Source: Gallionella sp.
GTDB taxonomy: Bacteria; Pseudomonadota; Gammaproteobacteria; Burkholderiales; Gallionellaceae
NCBI GenBank assembly: GCA_030682375.1
Contig: JAUXOL010000004.1
Location: 1-64,000 of the forward strand
Length of the DNA stretch: 64,000 nt
Direction: 5' to 3'
In this document: piece after piece, positions 31,724 to 42,184 of the stretch
Position numbering within the stretch: position 1 is the stretch's first letter
How the letters are laid out: every line of letters begins with the position of its first letter
Notes under the pieces: generated by a model
What the model was told of the DNA's origin: nothing
Database searches by the model: none
The model's input: only the letters and a program-made list of their open reading frames with translations
Program-made: the position numbers and the translations under genes

Positions 31724-33907
31724 ATGACGCTGCCGAGCTCCGTACTCCCCGTCGGGCTGGAGGACTTCCGTTATCAAGGGCTGGTGCGTTTCGCATCGCT
31801 GCTGGAGAACCAGACGCGCTCGCGGCTGTTCGCCAGGAACATCGGCGATCTGGTGCGCAGCATCAACTCGGAAATCACCGAGAATCTCGATGCTTGCATC
31901 AGCCAGCTCCAGCAAACCAGCCTTTCCGCCGATGAAAAATCCGGCCTGATCGACCTGCTAGATAGCAGCGCCACCCGTTCGTCCCGCCTGAGCCTGACGA
32001 TGGAACTGCTGCTGAAGGAGCGGGATCGCCAGTGGCAGCAGAACGAGAACAACCTGAAACAGATCATGCTGGACTTCCGCGGCATGGTCGACGACCTGTC
32101 GCACACGCTGATCGAAAAGGATCTGTTCGAGCGGCAGAGCCATGTGCTGGAAAACATCATCCTGTCGCACGAGAAGGTCGCCCAATGGAAGCTGTTCGTG
32201 CAGGACATCCTGTCCGGCTTCCACGCGATCTTCCCGTTCAATTTCTTCTTCATCGCCTTCGCCGAAGAGCACGGACTATCCCTGTTCGTGTATTTCCTCG
32301 GCGACTACAACGAGGAGGTCAAGGCCCAGGTACGCGACCAACTTGCTCAGGACATGCTGGCCAAGCTCAAGCTGCCGGAAGATGCACCGCTGGACATCGA
32401 GGAATTCCATATCTCGGCAGAAGGCAAGTACGACTCCATAGAAGACGTCAAGATGATCACCGTGCCGGTGCCGGAGCTGGAGATGCTCAACCTCGCCGGC
32501 CTGCTCGGCGTGGCCTACGGCTCGCTGCACAAGCTCAGCGCGCAGGAAGCCAGCGTGATCCGCTCCATCCTCGCGGTGATGGTGATGGTGGTCGGTTCCA
32601 GCAAGGCGCTGAGCCGGACGATGTCCGAGCTGGAATACTATTCGACCCACGACCCGCTGACCGGCCTGTACAACCGACGCTATTTCAACGAGATGCTGGA
32701 CTACGAGGTGGGACGTTCGGAACGCCACGGCCACGAGTTCTCGATCCTGATGCTGGATCTCGACGACTTCAAGGACATCAACGACACTTGGGGCCACCCC
32801 TGCGGCGATGCGGCGCTGATCGGCGTCGCCGATTCGCTGCGCGAGGTGGTGCGCAAGGGCGACCTGGCCACGCGCATCGGCGGGGACGAGTTCGCGATCA
32901 TCCTGACCGAGACCAACAAGGCCGGCGGCATGGTCGTCGCCGAGAAGCTGCGTACGCAATTGCGCGATGTCGCTTTCTCCGCGCCGAACGGCAAGACCTT
33001 TCATATCACCACCTCGATCGGCCTGGTCACCTTTCCGCAGGACGCCCAGAACATCTCCGACCTGATGACCGGCGTCGATATCGGCCTGTACCGCGCGAAG
33101 AAGCTGGGCAAGGACACCGTCTGCTCCGTCGAGCAGATCGAGACACAGATACAGGAAAGCCGCGTCATCCGCGACCATGCCGAATCTCTGCGCAACTCCT
33201 TGCGCGAGGACCGCATCGTGCCGTTCTTCCAGCCCATCATCGACTGTCGGACCGGCAAGGTGTTCGCCTACGAGACGCTGGCGCGCCTGTGCGAGCCGGA
33301 CGGCCGTACCGTCTCGGCCGGCATGTTCATCGAGACCATAGAGAAATACGGGCTGGGCCGCGAACTGGATCGCATCATCATCAGCAAGTCCCTGCACGCA
33401 ATGAAGCAGAAGATCGACGGCGGCGATCCCGATATCAAGCTGTTCATCAATCTGTCGGCGCAGGAGATACAGGGGCGCGGCATCCTCGGCTACGCGGAAC
33501 AACAATGCCAGGAGATCGGCATCCCGCCGAAGAACATCGTGTTCGAGCTGCTGGAGCGCGATGCGGTCGGCGATATGACGCATATGCGCAAGTTCCTCAC
33601 CGATCTGCGCAAGAAGGGTTTCTCGTTCGCATTGGACGACTTCGGCAGCGGCTATAACTCCTTCCACTACCTGCGCGAACTGCATTTCGACTTCGTCAAG
33701 CTCGACGGCGCCTTCGTCCGCAACATCCTGAACTCCAAGGTCGATCACGCGCTGGTCGGCAACCTCAGCCGTTTATGCCAGGACCTGGGCATCCTGATGG
33801 TCGCCGAATTCATCGAATCGAAAGAGATCATGGAAGCGATCCAGGCGATGGGCGTGGACTACGCGCAGGGCTATTACCTCGGTCTGCCGGCATCGAGCAT
33901 GCCCTGA
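31724..33907 (+). CDS. GGDEF-EAL c-di-GMP turnover protein
   Basis: 727 residues, no transmembrane helix. The N-terminal ~300 residues form a helical region and a GAF-like domain (FVQDILSGFHAIFPFNFFF onward) of uncertain type. The GGDEF domain has RIGGDEF near 383-389 with an RKGD inhibitory site just before it. The EAL domain carries ETL near 516 in place of EAL, but keeps the other catalytic residues: Asn in FINLSAQE, Glu in FELLER, DDFGSG, KLDG, AEFIES and the Gln of AQGYYLG. Both activities could be intact. It is paired with the diiron protein upstream and converges with the EamA gene. Confidence 0.9.
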   Translation: MTLPSSVLPVGLEDFRYQGLVRFASLLENQTRSRLFARNIGDLVRSINSEITENLDACISQLQQTSLSADEKSGLIDLLDSSATRSSRLSLTMELLLKERDRQWQQNENNLKQIMLDFRGMVDDLSHTLIEKDLFERQSHVLENIILSHEKVAQWKLFVQDILSGFHAIFPFNFFFIAFAEEHGLSLFVYFLGDYNEEVKAQVRDQLAQDMLAKLKLPEDAPLDIEEFHISAEGKYDSIEDVKMITVPVPELEMLNLAGLLGVAYGSLHKLSAQEASVIRSILAVMVMVVGSSKALSRTMSELEYYSTHDPLTGLYNRRYFNEMLDYEVGRSERHGHEFSILMLDLDDFKDINDTWGHPCGDAALIGVADSLREVVRKGDLATRIGGDEFAIILTETNKAGGMVVAEKLRTQLRDVAFSAPNGKTFHITTSIGLVTFPQDAQNISDLMTGVDIGLYRAKKLGKDTVCSVEQIETQIQESRVIRDHAESLRNSLREDRIVPFFQPIIDCRTGKVFAYETLARLCEPDGRTVSAGMFIETIEKYGLGRELDRIIISKSLHAMKQKIDGGDPDIKLFINLSAQEIQGRGILGYAEQQCQEIGIPPKNIVFELLERDAVGDMTHMRKFLTDLRKKGFSFALDDFGSGYNSFHYLRELHFDFVKLDGAFVRNILNSKVDHALVGNLSRLCQDLGILMVAEFIESKEIMEAIQAMGVDYAQGYYLGLPASSMP

Positions 33908-33925
33908 GCCCCCTCGGATATCCTC

Positions 33926-34792
33926 TCAGCGCTTCTCCGTCGCGGCACCGAGCCTGCCGGACAGCAGGCTGGCCGAGACGATCAGCGCGGCGCCTATCCA
34001 GTCGCGCAACTGCATCGCCTCGTTCGCCAGGAAATAAGAGGCGATCGCGGCGACCACCAGCTCGGACAGGAACAGCACGATCACCCGGTTCGCCGGGACC
34101 CGCGCGATGCCGTACTGCACCGCGAAGGCAGTGGAACACAGCACGACGCCGATCAGCGCAAGCAGCAGCCAGGAATAGCCGTCGATAGCCGCCACGCGTC
34201 CCGCAAGCCCCCCCTGATACAACAGGAACAGCACGCTCAGCAGCGAGGTGCCGAACCAGATGCCGAAGGACTTGGTCTCCTCGCTCAGATGCGAACAACG
34301 ACGCGCCACCACATTGGAAAGCGCGAACCCCATGCCCGCCGACAGCCCTATCCATTCGGCGGCATTGTCGGGCAACGGCATGCCCAGATGCGGCTCCCAC
34401 AGCATCACCAACGCACCGCTCAGGGACAGGAAGATGATCGCATAGCCGTAGCGATTCAAGCGTTCGCCCAGCAGCCAGAAGGAGAACAGGATGGTCCACA
34501 CCGGCGCCAGGTAGAACAGCAACAGCACGCGCATCACCTCGCCGTCCAGCATCGCCAGCACATAGCCAAAGTTGGTCCAACCCGCGCTCAGCACCAGCAA
34601 TACGCCCCACCAGCCGACCTGCGGCAGTTCGCGCCACACGCGCGGCAGCAGCAGAACCCCGCAGACGATAGCGAGCATATAGGTCAGCAGCGTCGCCAGC
34701 GCGCCATCCACGCCTGCGACCTCCAGTTCCCGGAACGGGTACCAGATCATGCCCCACACCAGCGCACCGCTCAGCAAGCCGGCGACCGGCAT
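33926..34792 (-). CDS. EamA/DMT-family membrane transporter
   Basis: 288 residues from ATG 34792; a GTG at 34816 could add eight more. Ten hydrophobic helices in two related halves, each with an EamA pattern (first half ending in SLSGALVMLWEP, second in IGAALIVSASLLSG). The drug/metabolite transporter superfamily exports amino acids, nucleobases or other small metabolites; the substrate is unknown. It diverges from dapC, sharing an 87-bp promoter region, so an amino-acid-related role is possible but only suggested by position. A much longer upstream reading of this frame is antisense to dapC and not real. Confidence 0.85.
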   Translation of the reverse strand: MPVAGLLSGALVWGMIWYPFRELEVAGVDGALATLLTYMLAIVCGVLLLPRVWRELPQVGWWGVLLVLSAGWTNFGYVLAMLDGEVMRVLLLFYLAPVWTILFSFWLLGERLNRYGYAIIFLSLSGALVMLWEPHLGMPLPDNAAEWIGLSAGMGFALSNVVARRCSHLSEETKSFGIWFGTSLLSVLFLLYQGGLAGRVAAIDGYSWLLLALIGVVLCSTAFAVQYGIARVPANRVIVLFLSELVVAAIASYFLANEAMQLRDWIGAALIVSASLLSGRLGAATEKR

Positions 34793-34803
34793 TACATTTT
34801 GTT

Positions 34804-34831
34804 TTGATGGCACTGCCCCGCCCCTTATAAT
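34804..34831 (+). promoter_or_regulatory. Sigma-70-type promoter for dapC
   Basis: TTGATG at 34804-34809 and TATAAT at 34826-34831 are 16 bp apart. Transcription would begin near 34838, giving a leader of about 42 nt that contains the hairpin at 34852-34871. Confidence 0.6.
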
Positions 34832-34851
34832 CGCCGCTTGGCAAATTCCGC

Positions 34852-34871
34852 CATTCCCCCGGCGGGGAATG
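34852..34871 (+). promoter_or_regulatory. Leader hairpin covering the dapC ribosome-binding site
   Basis: CATTCCCC (34852-34859) pairs perfectly with GGGGAATG (34864-34871) across a CGGC loop, 8 nt before the ATG at 34880. The only Shine-Dalgarno-like purines (GGGGAATG) are the 3' arm, so the folded leader would hide the ribosome site. There is no T tract, so it is not a terminator. Confidence 0.5.
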
Positions 34872-34879
34872 ACATAAAA

Positions 34880-36073
34880 ATGAATCCCGACCTGCAAAGA
34901 CTTCAACCTTACCCGTTCCAGAAACTCGCCGCACTGTTCGGCGAAGTGAAACCGAATCCGGACTACCGCCCTATCAGCCTGTCCATCGGCGAACCGAAGC
35001 ATGCCACGCCGCAATTCATCAAGGACGCGCTGACGGCCGGACTCGACGGGCTGGCGAATTATCCCACAACCGCAGGCAGCGACGCGCTGCGCGGCGCAAT
35101 CGCAGCATGGCTGGGCACGCGCTACGATATTCCCGCATTGGATGCTAAAACCCAGGTCCTGCCGGTGAACGGCAGCCGCGAGGCGCTGTTCGCGTTCGCG
35201 CAGGCGGTGATCGACCGCAGCAGGCCCGACCCGGTGGTCGTTGCGCCCAATCCGTTCTACCAGATATACGAAGGTGCAGCGCTGCTGGCGGGTGCGACGC
35301 CGCATTTCCTGAACACGCTGCCGGAAGACGGTTTCGCGATGGATTACGCGCAGCTGCCGGAAGAGGTCTGGCAGCGCACGCAGCTGATCTACGTGTGCTC
35401 GCCGGGCAACCCTAACGGACATGTGATGTCGCAACAGGAGTGGAACACGCTGTTCGAGATGTCGGATCGCTACGGCTTCGTGATCGCGTCGGACGAATGC
35501 TACTCCGAGATCTACTTCGAAGGCCGCAAGCCCTTGAGTGCCTTGCAGGCCGCGCGGCAACTCGGCCGCAACGACTACAAGAACCTGGTGGTGTTCTCCA
35601 GCCTGTCGAAGCGCTCCAACGTGCCGGGCATGCGCTCCGGCTTCGTCGCGGGCGACGCCTCCATCATCGGCAAGTTCACGCTGTACCGCACCTACCACGG
35701 CTGCGCGATGAATCCGGCGATCCAGGCCGCCAGCATCGCGGCATGGAACGATGAGAATCATGTCGCGGAGAACCGCCGCCTGTATACGGAGAAGTTCGAA
35801 CAAGTCGTCGAGATACTGAAGCCGATGCTGCCGGTCACCTTGCCCGATGCCGGTTTTTACCTGTGGGTGCGTACCCCGATCAGCGACACCGCCTTCGCGC
35901 AGGCGCTGTATCGCGACTATAATGTCACCGTTCTGCCGGGCAGCTATCTGGCGCGCGAAGCGCGCGGCGTGAATCCCGGCGAAAATTTCGTGCGTCTGGC
36001 ACTGGTCGCGAATACCGCGGAGACCGTGGAAGCCGCACAAAGAATCAAGCAGCTTGTAGCCGGTGGCTTGTAG
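34880..36073 (+). CDS. dapC: Succinyldiaminopimelate aminotransferase DapC
   Basis: 397 residues from ATG 34880; a TTG start at 34838 would give a non-conserved 14-residue extension. Fold type I PLP aminotransferase: [41 protein letters not shown], and the PLP lysine in [15 protein letters not shown]. It converts N-succinyl-2-amino-6-oxopimelate with glutamate to N-succinyl-LL-diaminopimelate in lysine and peptidoglycan synthesis. dapD and dapE lie just downstream. The last seven codons and the TAG stop lie within a palindromic repeat (36052-36124), which may have replaced the native end. Confidence 0.94.
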   Translation: MNPDLQRLQPYPFQKLAALFGEVKPNPDYRPISLSIGEPKHATPQFIKDALTAGLDGLANYPTTAGSDALRGAIAAWLGTRYDIPALDAKTQVLPVNGSREALFAFAQAVIDRSRPDPVVVAPNPFYQIYEGAALLAGATPHFLNTLPEDGFAMDYAQLPEEVWQRTQLIYVCSPGNPNGHVMSQQEWNTLFEMSDRYGFVIASDECYSEIYFEGRKPLSALQAARQLGRNDYKNLVVFSSLSKRSNVPGMRSGFVAGDASIIGKFTLYRTYHGCAMNPAIQAASIAAWNDENHVAENRRLYTEKFEQVVEILKPMLPVTLPDAGFYLWVRTPISDTAFAQALYRDYNVTVLPGSYLAREARGVNPGENFVRLALVANTAETVEAAQRIKQLVAGGL

Positions 36074-36124
36074 CGGGTAGCCAACCCCGGTTTTGCTACA
36101 AGCTACCAGCCACGAGCTACCAGC
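36052..36124. repeat. Imperfect palindromic element spanning the dapC stop codon
   Basis: The left arm from GCTTGTAGCC at 36052 is partly tandem (GCTTGTAG twice) and matches the reverse complement of the right arm ending CTACCAGC at 36124 in roughly 24 of 30 positions. It contains the final dapC codons (QLVAGGL) and the TAG at 36071-36073. There is no T tract. Confidence 0.7.
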
Positions 36125-36150
36125 AATTTTCATTTAACAGGAACCGAACC

Positions 36151-36972
36151 ATGCAAGACTTGCAAAACATCATCGAAACAGCCTTCGAACGCCGCGCCGA
36201 GATCACGCCGCGCAATGCAGAATCCCAGCTCAAGGAAGCGGTCGACACCGTCATCACCCAGCTCGATCAGGGCAAGCTGCGCGTCGCCGAGAAGATCGAC
36301 GGCCAGTGGGTCACCCACCAGTGGCTGAAGAAGGCCGTGCTGCTGTCGTTCCGTCTGGAAGACAACGCGTTCATCAAGGGCGGCTTCACCAACTACTACG
36401 ACAAGGTGCCGTCCAAGTTCGCCGATTACAACAGCCGCGACTTCCGCGAAGGCGGCTTCCGCGTCGTGCCTCCGGCCGCAGCGCGCCGTGGCGCGTTCAT
36501 CGGCAAGAACGTGGTGCTGATGCCTTCCTATGTGAACATCGGCGCGTATGTCGATGAAGGCACGATGGTGGACACCTGGGCGACGGTCGGTTCCTGCGCG
36601 CAAATCGGCAAGAACGTGCACCTGTCCGGCGGCGTCGGCATCGGCGGCGTACTGGAGCCTGTGCAGGCGAACCCGACCATCATCGGCGACAACTGCTTCA
36701 TCGGCGCGCGCTCCGAAGTGGTCGAAGGCGTGATCGTCGAAGACAACGTGGTGATCTCGATGGGCGTGTTCATCGGCCAGAGCACCAAGATCTACGACCG
36801 CGAGACCGGCGAAGTCCATTACGGCCGCGTGCCTGCCGGCTCCGTCGTCGTCAGCGGCAGCCTGCCCTCCGCCGATGGCAAATACAACCTGTACTGCGCC
36901 GTGATCGTCAAGAAGGTGGATGCGAAAACCCTGAGCAAGGTTGGCATCAACGAGTTGTTGCGCGGGATTTAA
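36151..36972 (+). CDS. dapD: Tetrahydrodipicolinate N-succinyltransferase DapD
   Basis: 273 residues, AGGAA ribosome site. The N-terminal helical domain is followed by a left-handed beta-helix of hexapeptide repeats ([51 protein letters not shown]). FFPPxx-type family landmarks such as DYNSRDF and [13 protein letters not shown] are present. It succinylates tetrahydrodipicolinate with succinyl-CoA, the step before DapC. The length equals that of the E. coli enzyme. It lies between dapC and the pilU-like gene, separated on both sides by repeat elements. Confidence 0.96.
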   Translation: MQDLQNIIETAFERRAEITPRNAESQLKEAVDTVITQLDQGKLRVAEKIDGQWVTHQWLKKAVLLSFRLEDNAFIKGGFTNYYDKVPSKFADYNSRDFREGGFRVVPPAAARRGAFIGKNVVLMPSYVNIGAYVDEGTMVDTWATVGSCAQIGKNVHLSGGVGIGGVLEPVQANPTIIGDNCFIGARSEVVEGVIVEDNVVISMGVFIGQSTKIYDRETGEVHYGRVPAGSVVVSGSLPSADGKYNLYCAVIVKKVDAKTLSKVGINELLRGI

Positions 36973-36976
36973 TACC

Positions 36977-37047
36977 GTAGGGGCGTGATTTATCACGCCC
37001 TGATTCATTGCGATCAGATTCAAGGGCGCAATGAATTGCGCCCCTAC
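36977..37047. repeat. Bipartite palindromic element between dapD and pilU
   Basis: Two hairpins, GTAGGGGCGTGATTTATCAC(GCCC) at 36977-37000 and GGGCGCAATGAATTGCGCCC(CTAC) at 37024-37047, sit as mirror halves whose outer ends (GTAGGGGCG / CGCCCCTAC) are inverted repeats. The layout resembles a bacterial interspersed mosaic element. It is distinct in sequence from the other repeat families in this window. Confidence 0.8.
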
Positions 37048-37073
37048 CTTCCATCGACTTCCTGGAGAACACG

Positions 37074-38243
37074 ATGATCATCACCCCGCTGTTGCAACTC
37101 GCCGCCGAGAAGAAGGCCTCCGACCTGTTCTTCTCGGTCGGCGCGCCGGTCAACATCAAGATCGACGGTATCGCGATGCCGGTGAATTCGCAGTTGCTCG
37201 ATGCGGAGGTGATCAAGCGCATCGCTTACGAGATGATGACGCCGAAGCAGATCGCCGAATTCGAGGCGAAGATGGAGATGAACTTCTCCTTCCGCCACGA
37301 CGGCATCGGCAACTTCCGCGTCAACATCTTCCGCCAGCGCAACGACATCGCTATCGTGGTGCGTCACGTCAGGGGCAAGATCGAGAACGTCGAGGCGCTG
37401 AACCTGCCCACCGTGCTCAAGGAACTCATCATGGAGAAGCGCGGTCTGGTGCTGGTGGTCGGCGCGACCGGCTCCGGCAAATCCACCACGCTCGCCGCAA
37501 TGCTGGAGCATCGCAACAACACCAAGAGCGGGCATATCCTGACCATCGAAGACCCGATCGAATATATCTTCAAACACAACAAATCCATCGTGAACCAGCG
37601 CGAGATCGGCACCGACACGCTGAACTACGAGAGCGCGCTGTCCAGCGGCATGCGCGAGGCTCCGGACGTGCTGATGATAGGCGAGGTGCGCGACCGCGAC
37701 ACGCTGAAGCACGCGCTGATCTTCGCCCAGACCGGACACCTGTGCCTGACCACACTGCACGCCAACAACAGCTACCACGCGCTGAACCGCATCGTGAACT
37801 TCTTCCCGTACGATTCGCGCCAGAGCGTGCTGTCCGACCTGTCGATGTGTCTGCGCGCGGTGATCTCGCAGCGCCTCGTGCGCAACGTACAGGGCAAGCA
37901 AGTGCCTGCCGTCGAGGTGCTGCTGAACACCTCGCTGATCGCCGACCTGATCAAGAACGACGAGATCGACAAGATCCGCGAAGCCATCGACAAGAGCGTA
38001 TCGGCCGGTTCGCAGACCTTCGAACAGGCGCTGTACAAGCTGCTCAAGAAGGGGCTGATCACCAAGGAAGAAGCGATGCGCAACGCCGACTCGGCGAGCA
38101 ATCTGGCCAGCCTGGTCGATTTCTCCGAGCGTACCAGCACGATGCAGATCCCGGCCTACAAGCCCGAGCAGGAAGTGCAAAGCGCGCCCAAGCCCGCGGC
38201 CGATTTCGGCGGCATCAAGCTGAATCTGGATGAGACCAAGTAA
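37074..38243 (+). CDS. pilU: PilT/PilU-family twitching ATPase
   Basis: 389 residues. Walker A GATGSGKST, Asp box ILTIEDPIEYIF, Walker B MIGEVRDRDTL and His box GHLCLTTLHANN are the motifs of the GspE/PilT retraction ATPases. The length, the N-terminal KASDLFFSVGAPV and the long C-terminal tail after LLKKGLITKEEA fit PilU better than PilT, which is shorter. PilU assists PilT in retracting type IV pili. No other pilus gene is here; it lies between dapD and yffB-dapE. Good GGAG ribosome site. Confidence 0.88.
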   Translation: MIITPLLQLAAEKKASDLFFSVGAPVNIKIDGIAMPVNSQLLDAEVIKRIAYEMMTPKQIAEFEAKMEMNFSFRHDGIGNFRVNIFRQRNDIAIVVRHVRGKIENVEALNLPTVLKELIMEKRGLVLVVGATGSGKSTTLAAMLEHRNNTKSGHILTIEDPIEYIFKHNKSIVNQREIGTDTLNYESALSSGMREAPDVLMIGEVRDRDTLKHALIFAQTGHLCLTTLHANNSYHALNRIVNFFPYDSRQSVLSDLSMCLRAVISQRLVRNVQGKQVPAVEVLLNTSLIADLIKNDEIDKIREAIDKSVSAGSQTFEQALYKLLKKGLITKEEAMRNADSASNLASLVDFSERTSTMQIPAYKPEQEVQSAPKPAADFGGIKLNLDETK

Positions 38244-38296
38244 TCCGGACAGATAGATTGCACCATGCCTGCCAACTCGAACGCCCCTCTCCTCAG

Positions 38297-38320
38297 TCCT
38301 CCCCCGCAAACGGGGGAGGA
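38297..38320. repeat. Perfect GC-rich hairpin upstream of yffB
   Basis: TCCTCCCCCG at 38297-38306 pairs with CGGGGGAGGA at 38311-38320 around CAAA. No T tract follows. It stands 25 bp before the yffB start, so it is more likely an interspersed repeat or a processing/pausing site than a terminator. Confidence 0.7.
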
Positions 38321-38344
38321 AGCAAACGTGAAAGGCTATCTGCT

Positions 38345-40021
<1,677 letters not shown>

Positions 40022-40032
40022 TGGAGGTACAA

Positions 40033-40935
40033 ATGAGCGATTATTTTTCCGGTACGGCACATAACCTGGAGACGGTGCGCGACTGGCTGCGCTTCGCGGT
40101 GAGCCGTTTCAACCAGGCCAAGCTGTTCTTCGGCCACGGCAGCAACGATCCCTACGACGAGGCCGCCTACCTGATCCTGCACACGCTGCACCTGCCGGTC
40201 GACAGGCTGGAACCCTTTCTCGATGCGCGCCTGACCGACAGCGAACGCGCCGAGGTGCTGAACGTCATCCAGCGCCGCGTAGAGCAGCGCGTGCCCGCCG
40301 CCTACCTGACCAACGAGGCCTTCCTCGGCGACTTCCGCTTCTATGTCGACGAACGCGTCATCGTGCCGCGCTCCTTCATCTCCGAACTGCTGCGCGACCA
40401 GCTGAGCCCGTGGATCGCCGAACCGGAGGAGATCAGCAGCGTGCTCGACCTGTGCACCGGCAGCGGCTGCCTGGCCATCCTCGCCGCCTACGCGTTCCCC
40501 AACGCGCTCGTGGATGCGGTCGATCTGTCGCCGGATGCGCTGGCGGTGGCCGAACGCAACGTCAGCGACTATGTGCTGCAGGACCGCATCGAACTGATCC
40601 AGTCCGACCTGTTCGCCAAACTGGGCGGACGGAAATACGACCTGATCATCAGCAACCCGCCCTATGTCGATGCCGAATCGGTCGCGCTGCTGCCGCAGGA
40701 ATACCTGCACGAGCCAGAGATGTCGCTGGGCAGCGGCAACGACGGACTGGATGCGACGCGCGTGATCCTGGAACAGGCCGCCGACCACCTCTCCGACAAC
40801 GGTATCCTGATCGTCGAGATCGGCCACAACCGCGACGTGCTGGAAGCCGCCTACCCCGACCTGCCGTTTACCTGGCTGGACGTCAGCGCAGGTGACCAGT
40901 ATGTATTCATGCTAGTCAGGAACGATCTGCTCTGA
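40033..40935 (+). CDS. prmB: Ribosomal protein L3 glutamine methyltransferase PrmB
   Basis: 300 residues from ATG 40033, which has GGAGGT five bases upstream; ATG 40021 is the alternative and would share a base with the previous stop. S-adenosylmethionine site VLDLCTGSGCLAIL, catalytic NPPY in IISNPPYVD, and the YL-x-x-EAFLGDFRFYVDERV N-terminal phrase of HemK/PrmB enzymes. It methylates a Gln of 50S protein L3. Its stop overlaps the hpnC start by one base, so it heads, with dapE, a long plus-strand operon. Confidence 0.94.
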   Translation: MSDYFSGTAHNLETVRDWLRFAVSRFNQAKLFFGHGSNDPYDEAAYLILHTLHLPVDRLEPFLDARLTDSERAEVLNVIQRRVEQRVPAAYLTNEAFLGDFRFYVDERVIVPRSFISELLRDQLSPWIAEPEEISSVLDLCTGSGCLAILAAYAFPNALVDAVDLSPDALAVAERNVSDYVLQDRIELIQSDLFAKLGGRKYDLIISNPPYVDAESVALLPQEYLHEPEMSLGSGNDGLDATRVILEQAADHLSDNGILIVEIGHNRDVLEAAYPDLPFTWLDVSAGDQYVFMLVRNDLL

Positions 40936-41747
40936 TGTCGTCGGTCGAGCATTACGAGAACTTCCCGGTCGCCTCCATCCTGATGCCGAAGCGGCTGCGC
41001 AAGCCGGTGGCGGCCATCTACCATTTCGCACGCGCAGCGGACGACATCGCCGACGAGGGCGAACTCTCCGATGACGAGCGCTTGAAGCGGCTGGACGAGT
41101 TCCGCACCGAACTTAAGCGCATCGAAACGAACGCCCCCCCGCTGACACCCCTATTCCAGAACCTCGCCGCCGAGATCGAGGAACATTCGCTGCCGATGCG
41201 CCCGCTGTACGACCTGCTAGCCGCGTTCTCGCAGGACGTCGTGAAGAAGCGCTATGCGGATTTCGACGAACTGCAGGACTACTGCCGCCGCTCGGCCAAC
41301 CCGGTGGGCAACCTGCTGCTGCACCTGTACGGCGAGGCGACACCGGTCAACCTCGCGTATTCCGATGCGATCTGCACCTCCTTGCAGTTGATCAACTTCT
41401 GGCAGGACGTCGCAAAAGACTGGGCCATATCCCGCGTCTACCTGCCGCAGAACGATCTGGCGGAATACAGCGTCAGCGAAGTGCAGATCGCCGCAGGACA
41501 GGTGGATGCCAACTGGCGCGCGCTAATGAAGTTCGAAGTGAACCGCGCAAGAGAGATGATGCTGTATGGCAAACCGCTAGGCACGATACTCACCGGCCGC
41601 ATCGGGCTGGAAATGCGCATGATCATCCAGGGCGGCCTGCGCATCCTCGACAAACTGGAAGCCGCGGACTACGACATGTTCAACAAGCGCCCGGTATTGA
41701 AGCCTTACGACTGGGTTATCATGCTGGCAAAAAGCGCGCCCTTTTGA
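40935..41747 (+). CDS. hpnC: HpnC, squalene-synthase-like enzyme
   Basis: 270 residues. First Asp-rich motif FARAADDIADEG, second QDVAKDWAISRVYLP, both typical of trans-isoprenyl (squalene/phytoene synthase) enzymes. In the HpnCDE route HpnD makes presqualene diphosphate, HpnC converts it to hydroxysqualene, and HpnE reduces that to squalene for hopanoids. Here hpnC comes first and is separated from hpnD by a two-gene HEPN-MNT insertion. The start shares one base with the prmB stop. Confidence 0.93.
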   Translation: MSSVEHYENFPVASILMPKRLRKPVAAIYHFARAADDIADEGELSDDERLKRLDEFRTELKRIETNAPPLTPLFQNLAAEIEEHSLPMRPLYDLLAAFSQDVVKKRYADFDELQDYCRRSANPVGNLLLHLYGEATPVNLAYSDAICTSLQLINFWQDVAKDWAISRVYLPQNDLAEYSVSEVQIAAGQVDANWRALMKFEVNRAREMMLYGKPLGTILTGRIGLEMRMIIQGGLRILDKLEAADYDMFNKRPVLKPYDWVIMLAKSAPF

Positions 41748-41791
41748 TAACTCGGGTGGGTTTCTTGCGCTAATACGATCAGGAGAACGCA

Positions 41792-42184
41792 ATGGACGTC
41801 GAACATTTTAACGAGCGCAAACAGGATTTGATGACCGCCGTGCAACGGCTGGATGAGGCCTGCGCACAGCCCTTCTCCAGCTTCATCCGCGATTCGGTGA
41901 TTCAGCGTTTCGAGTTTTGCTGGGAACTGGCGTGGAAGACCTTGCGCCTGAAGCTGGAAGCGGAAGGCATCATCGCCAACACGCCGCGCGAAGTCTGGCA
42001 GCAGGCGCTGCAAACCGCGCTGATCAGCGATGGCAACGCGTGGTCTGAAGCACAGCTGAAGCGCAACCTTACCAGCCACACTTACGATGAAAAGCTGGCG
42101 GACGAGGTCTACCGCTATGTGCTGCAAGATGCTTTGCCTTTATTCCGCAAGCTGGCGCAGGAGGCAGGTAAATGGCAGGTTTAA
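41792..42184 (+). CDS. HEPN-type nucleotidyltransferase substrate-binding protein (HI0074 family)
   Basis: 130 residues, all helical, AGGAGA ribosome site. RDSVIQRFEFCWELAWKTLR is the signature of HI0074-type proteins, which form a four-helix bundle related to HEPN toxins and partner a minimal nucleotidyltransferase. The reading frame overlaps the next gene by 13 bp, as is usual for HEPN-MNT pairs. Some such pairs are toxin-antitoxin modules in which the MNT partner AMPylates the HEPN toxin. Whether this pair is toxic is unknown. It interrupts the squalene genes. Confidence 0.85.
   Translation: MDVEHFNERKQDLMTAVQRLDEACAQPFSSFIRDSVIQRFEFCWELAWKTLRLKLEAEGIIANTPREVWQQALQTALISDGNAWSEAQLKRNLTSHTYDEKLADEVYRYVLQDALPLFRKLAQEAGKWQV

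Noticed and set aside
34852-34871. Lysine riboswitch upstream of dapC
   Set aside because: The predicted leader is only about 42 nt with one 8-bp hairpin, far too short for the lysine aptamer.
33926-36133. A 735-codon minus-strand frame covering the EamA transporter and all of dapC antisense
   Set aside because: Only the last 288 codons have transporter character. The rest is antisense to a clear dapC gene and is a GC-rich shadow.
38297-38320. Rho-independent terminator between pilU and yffB
   Set aside because: The stem is perfect but no T run follows on either strand, and yffB is close downstream in the same direction. It is better described as an interspersed palindrome.
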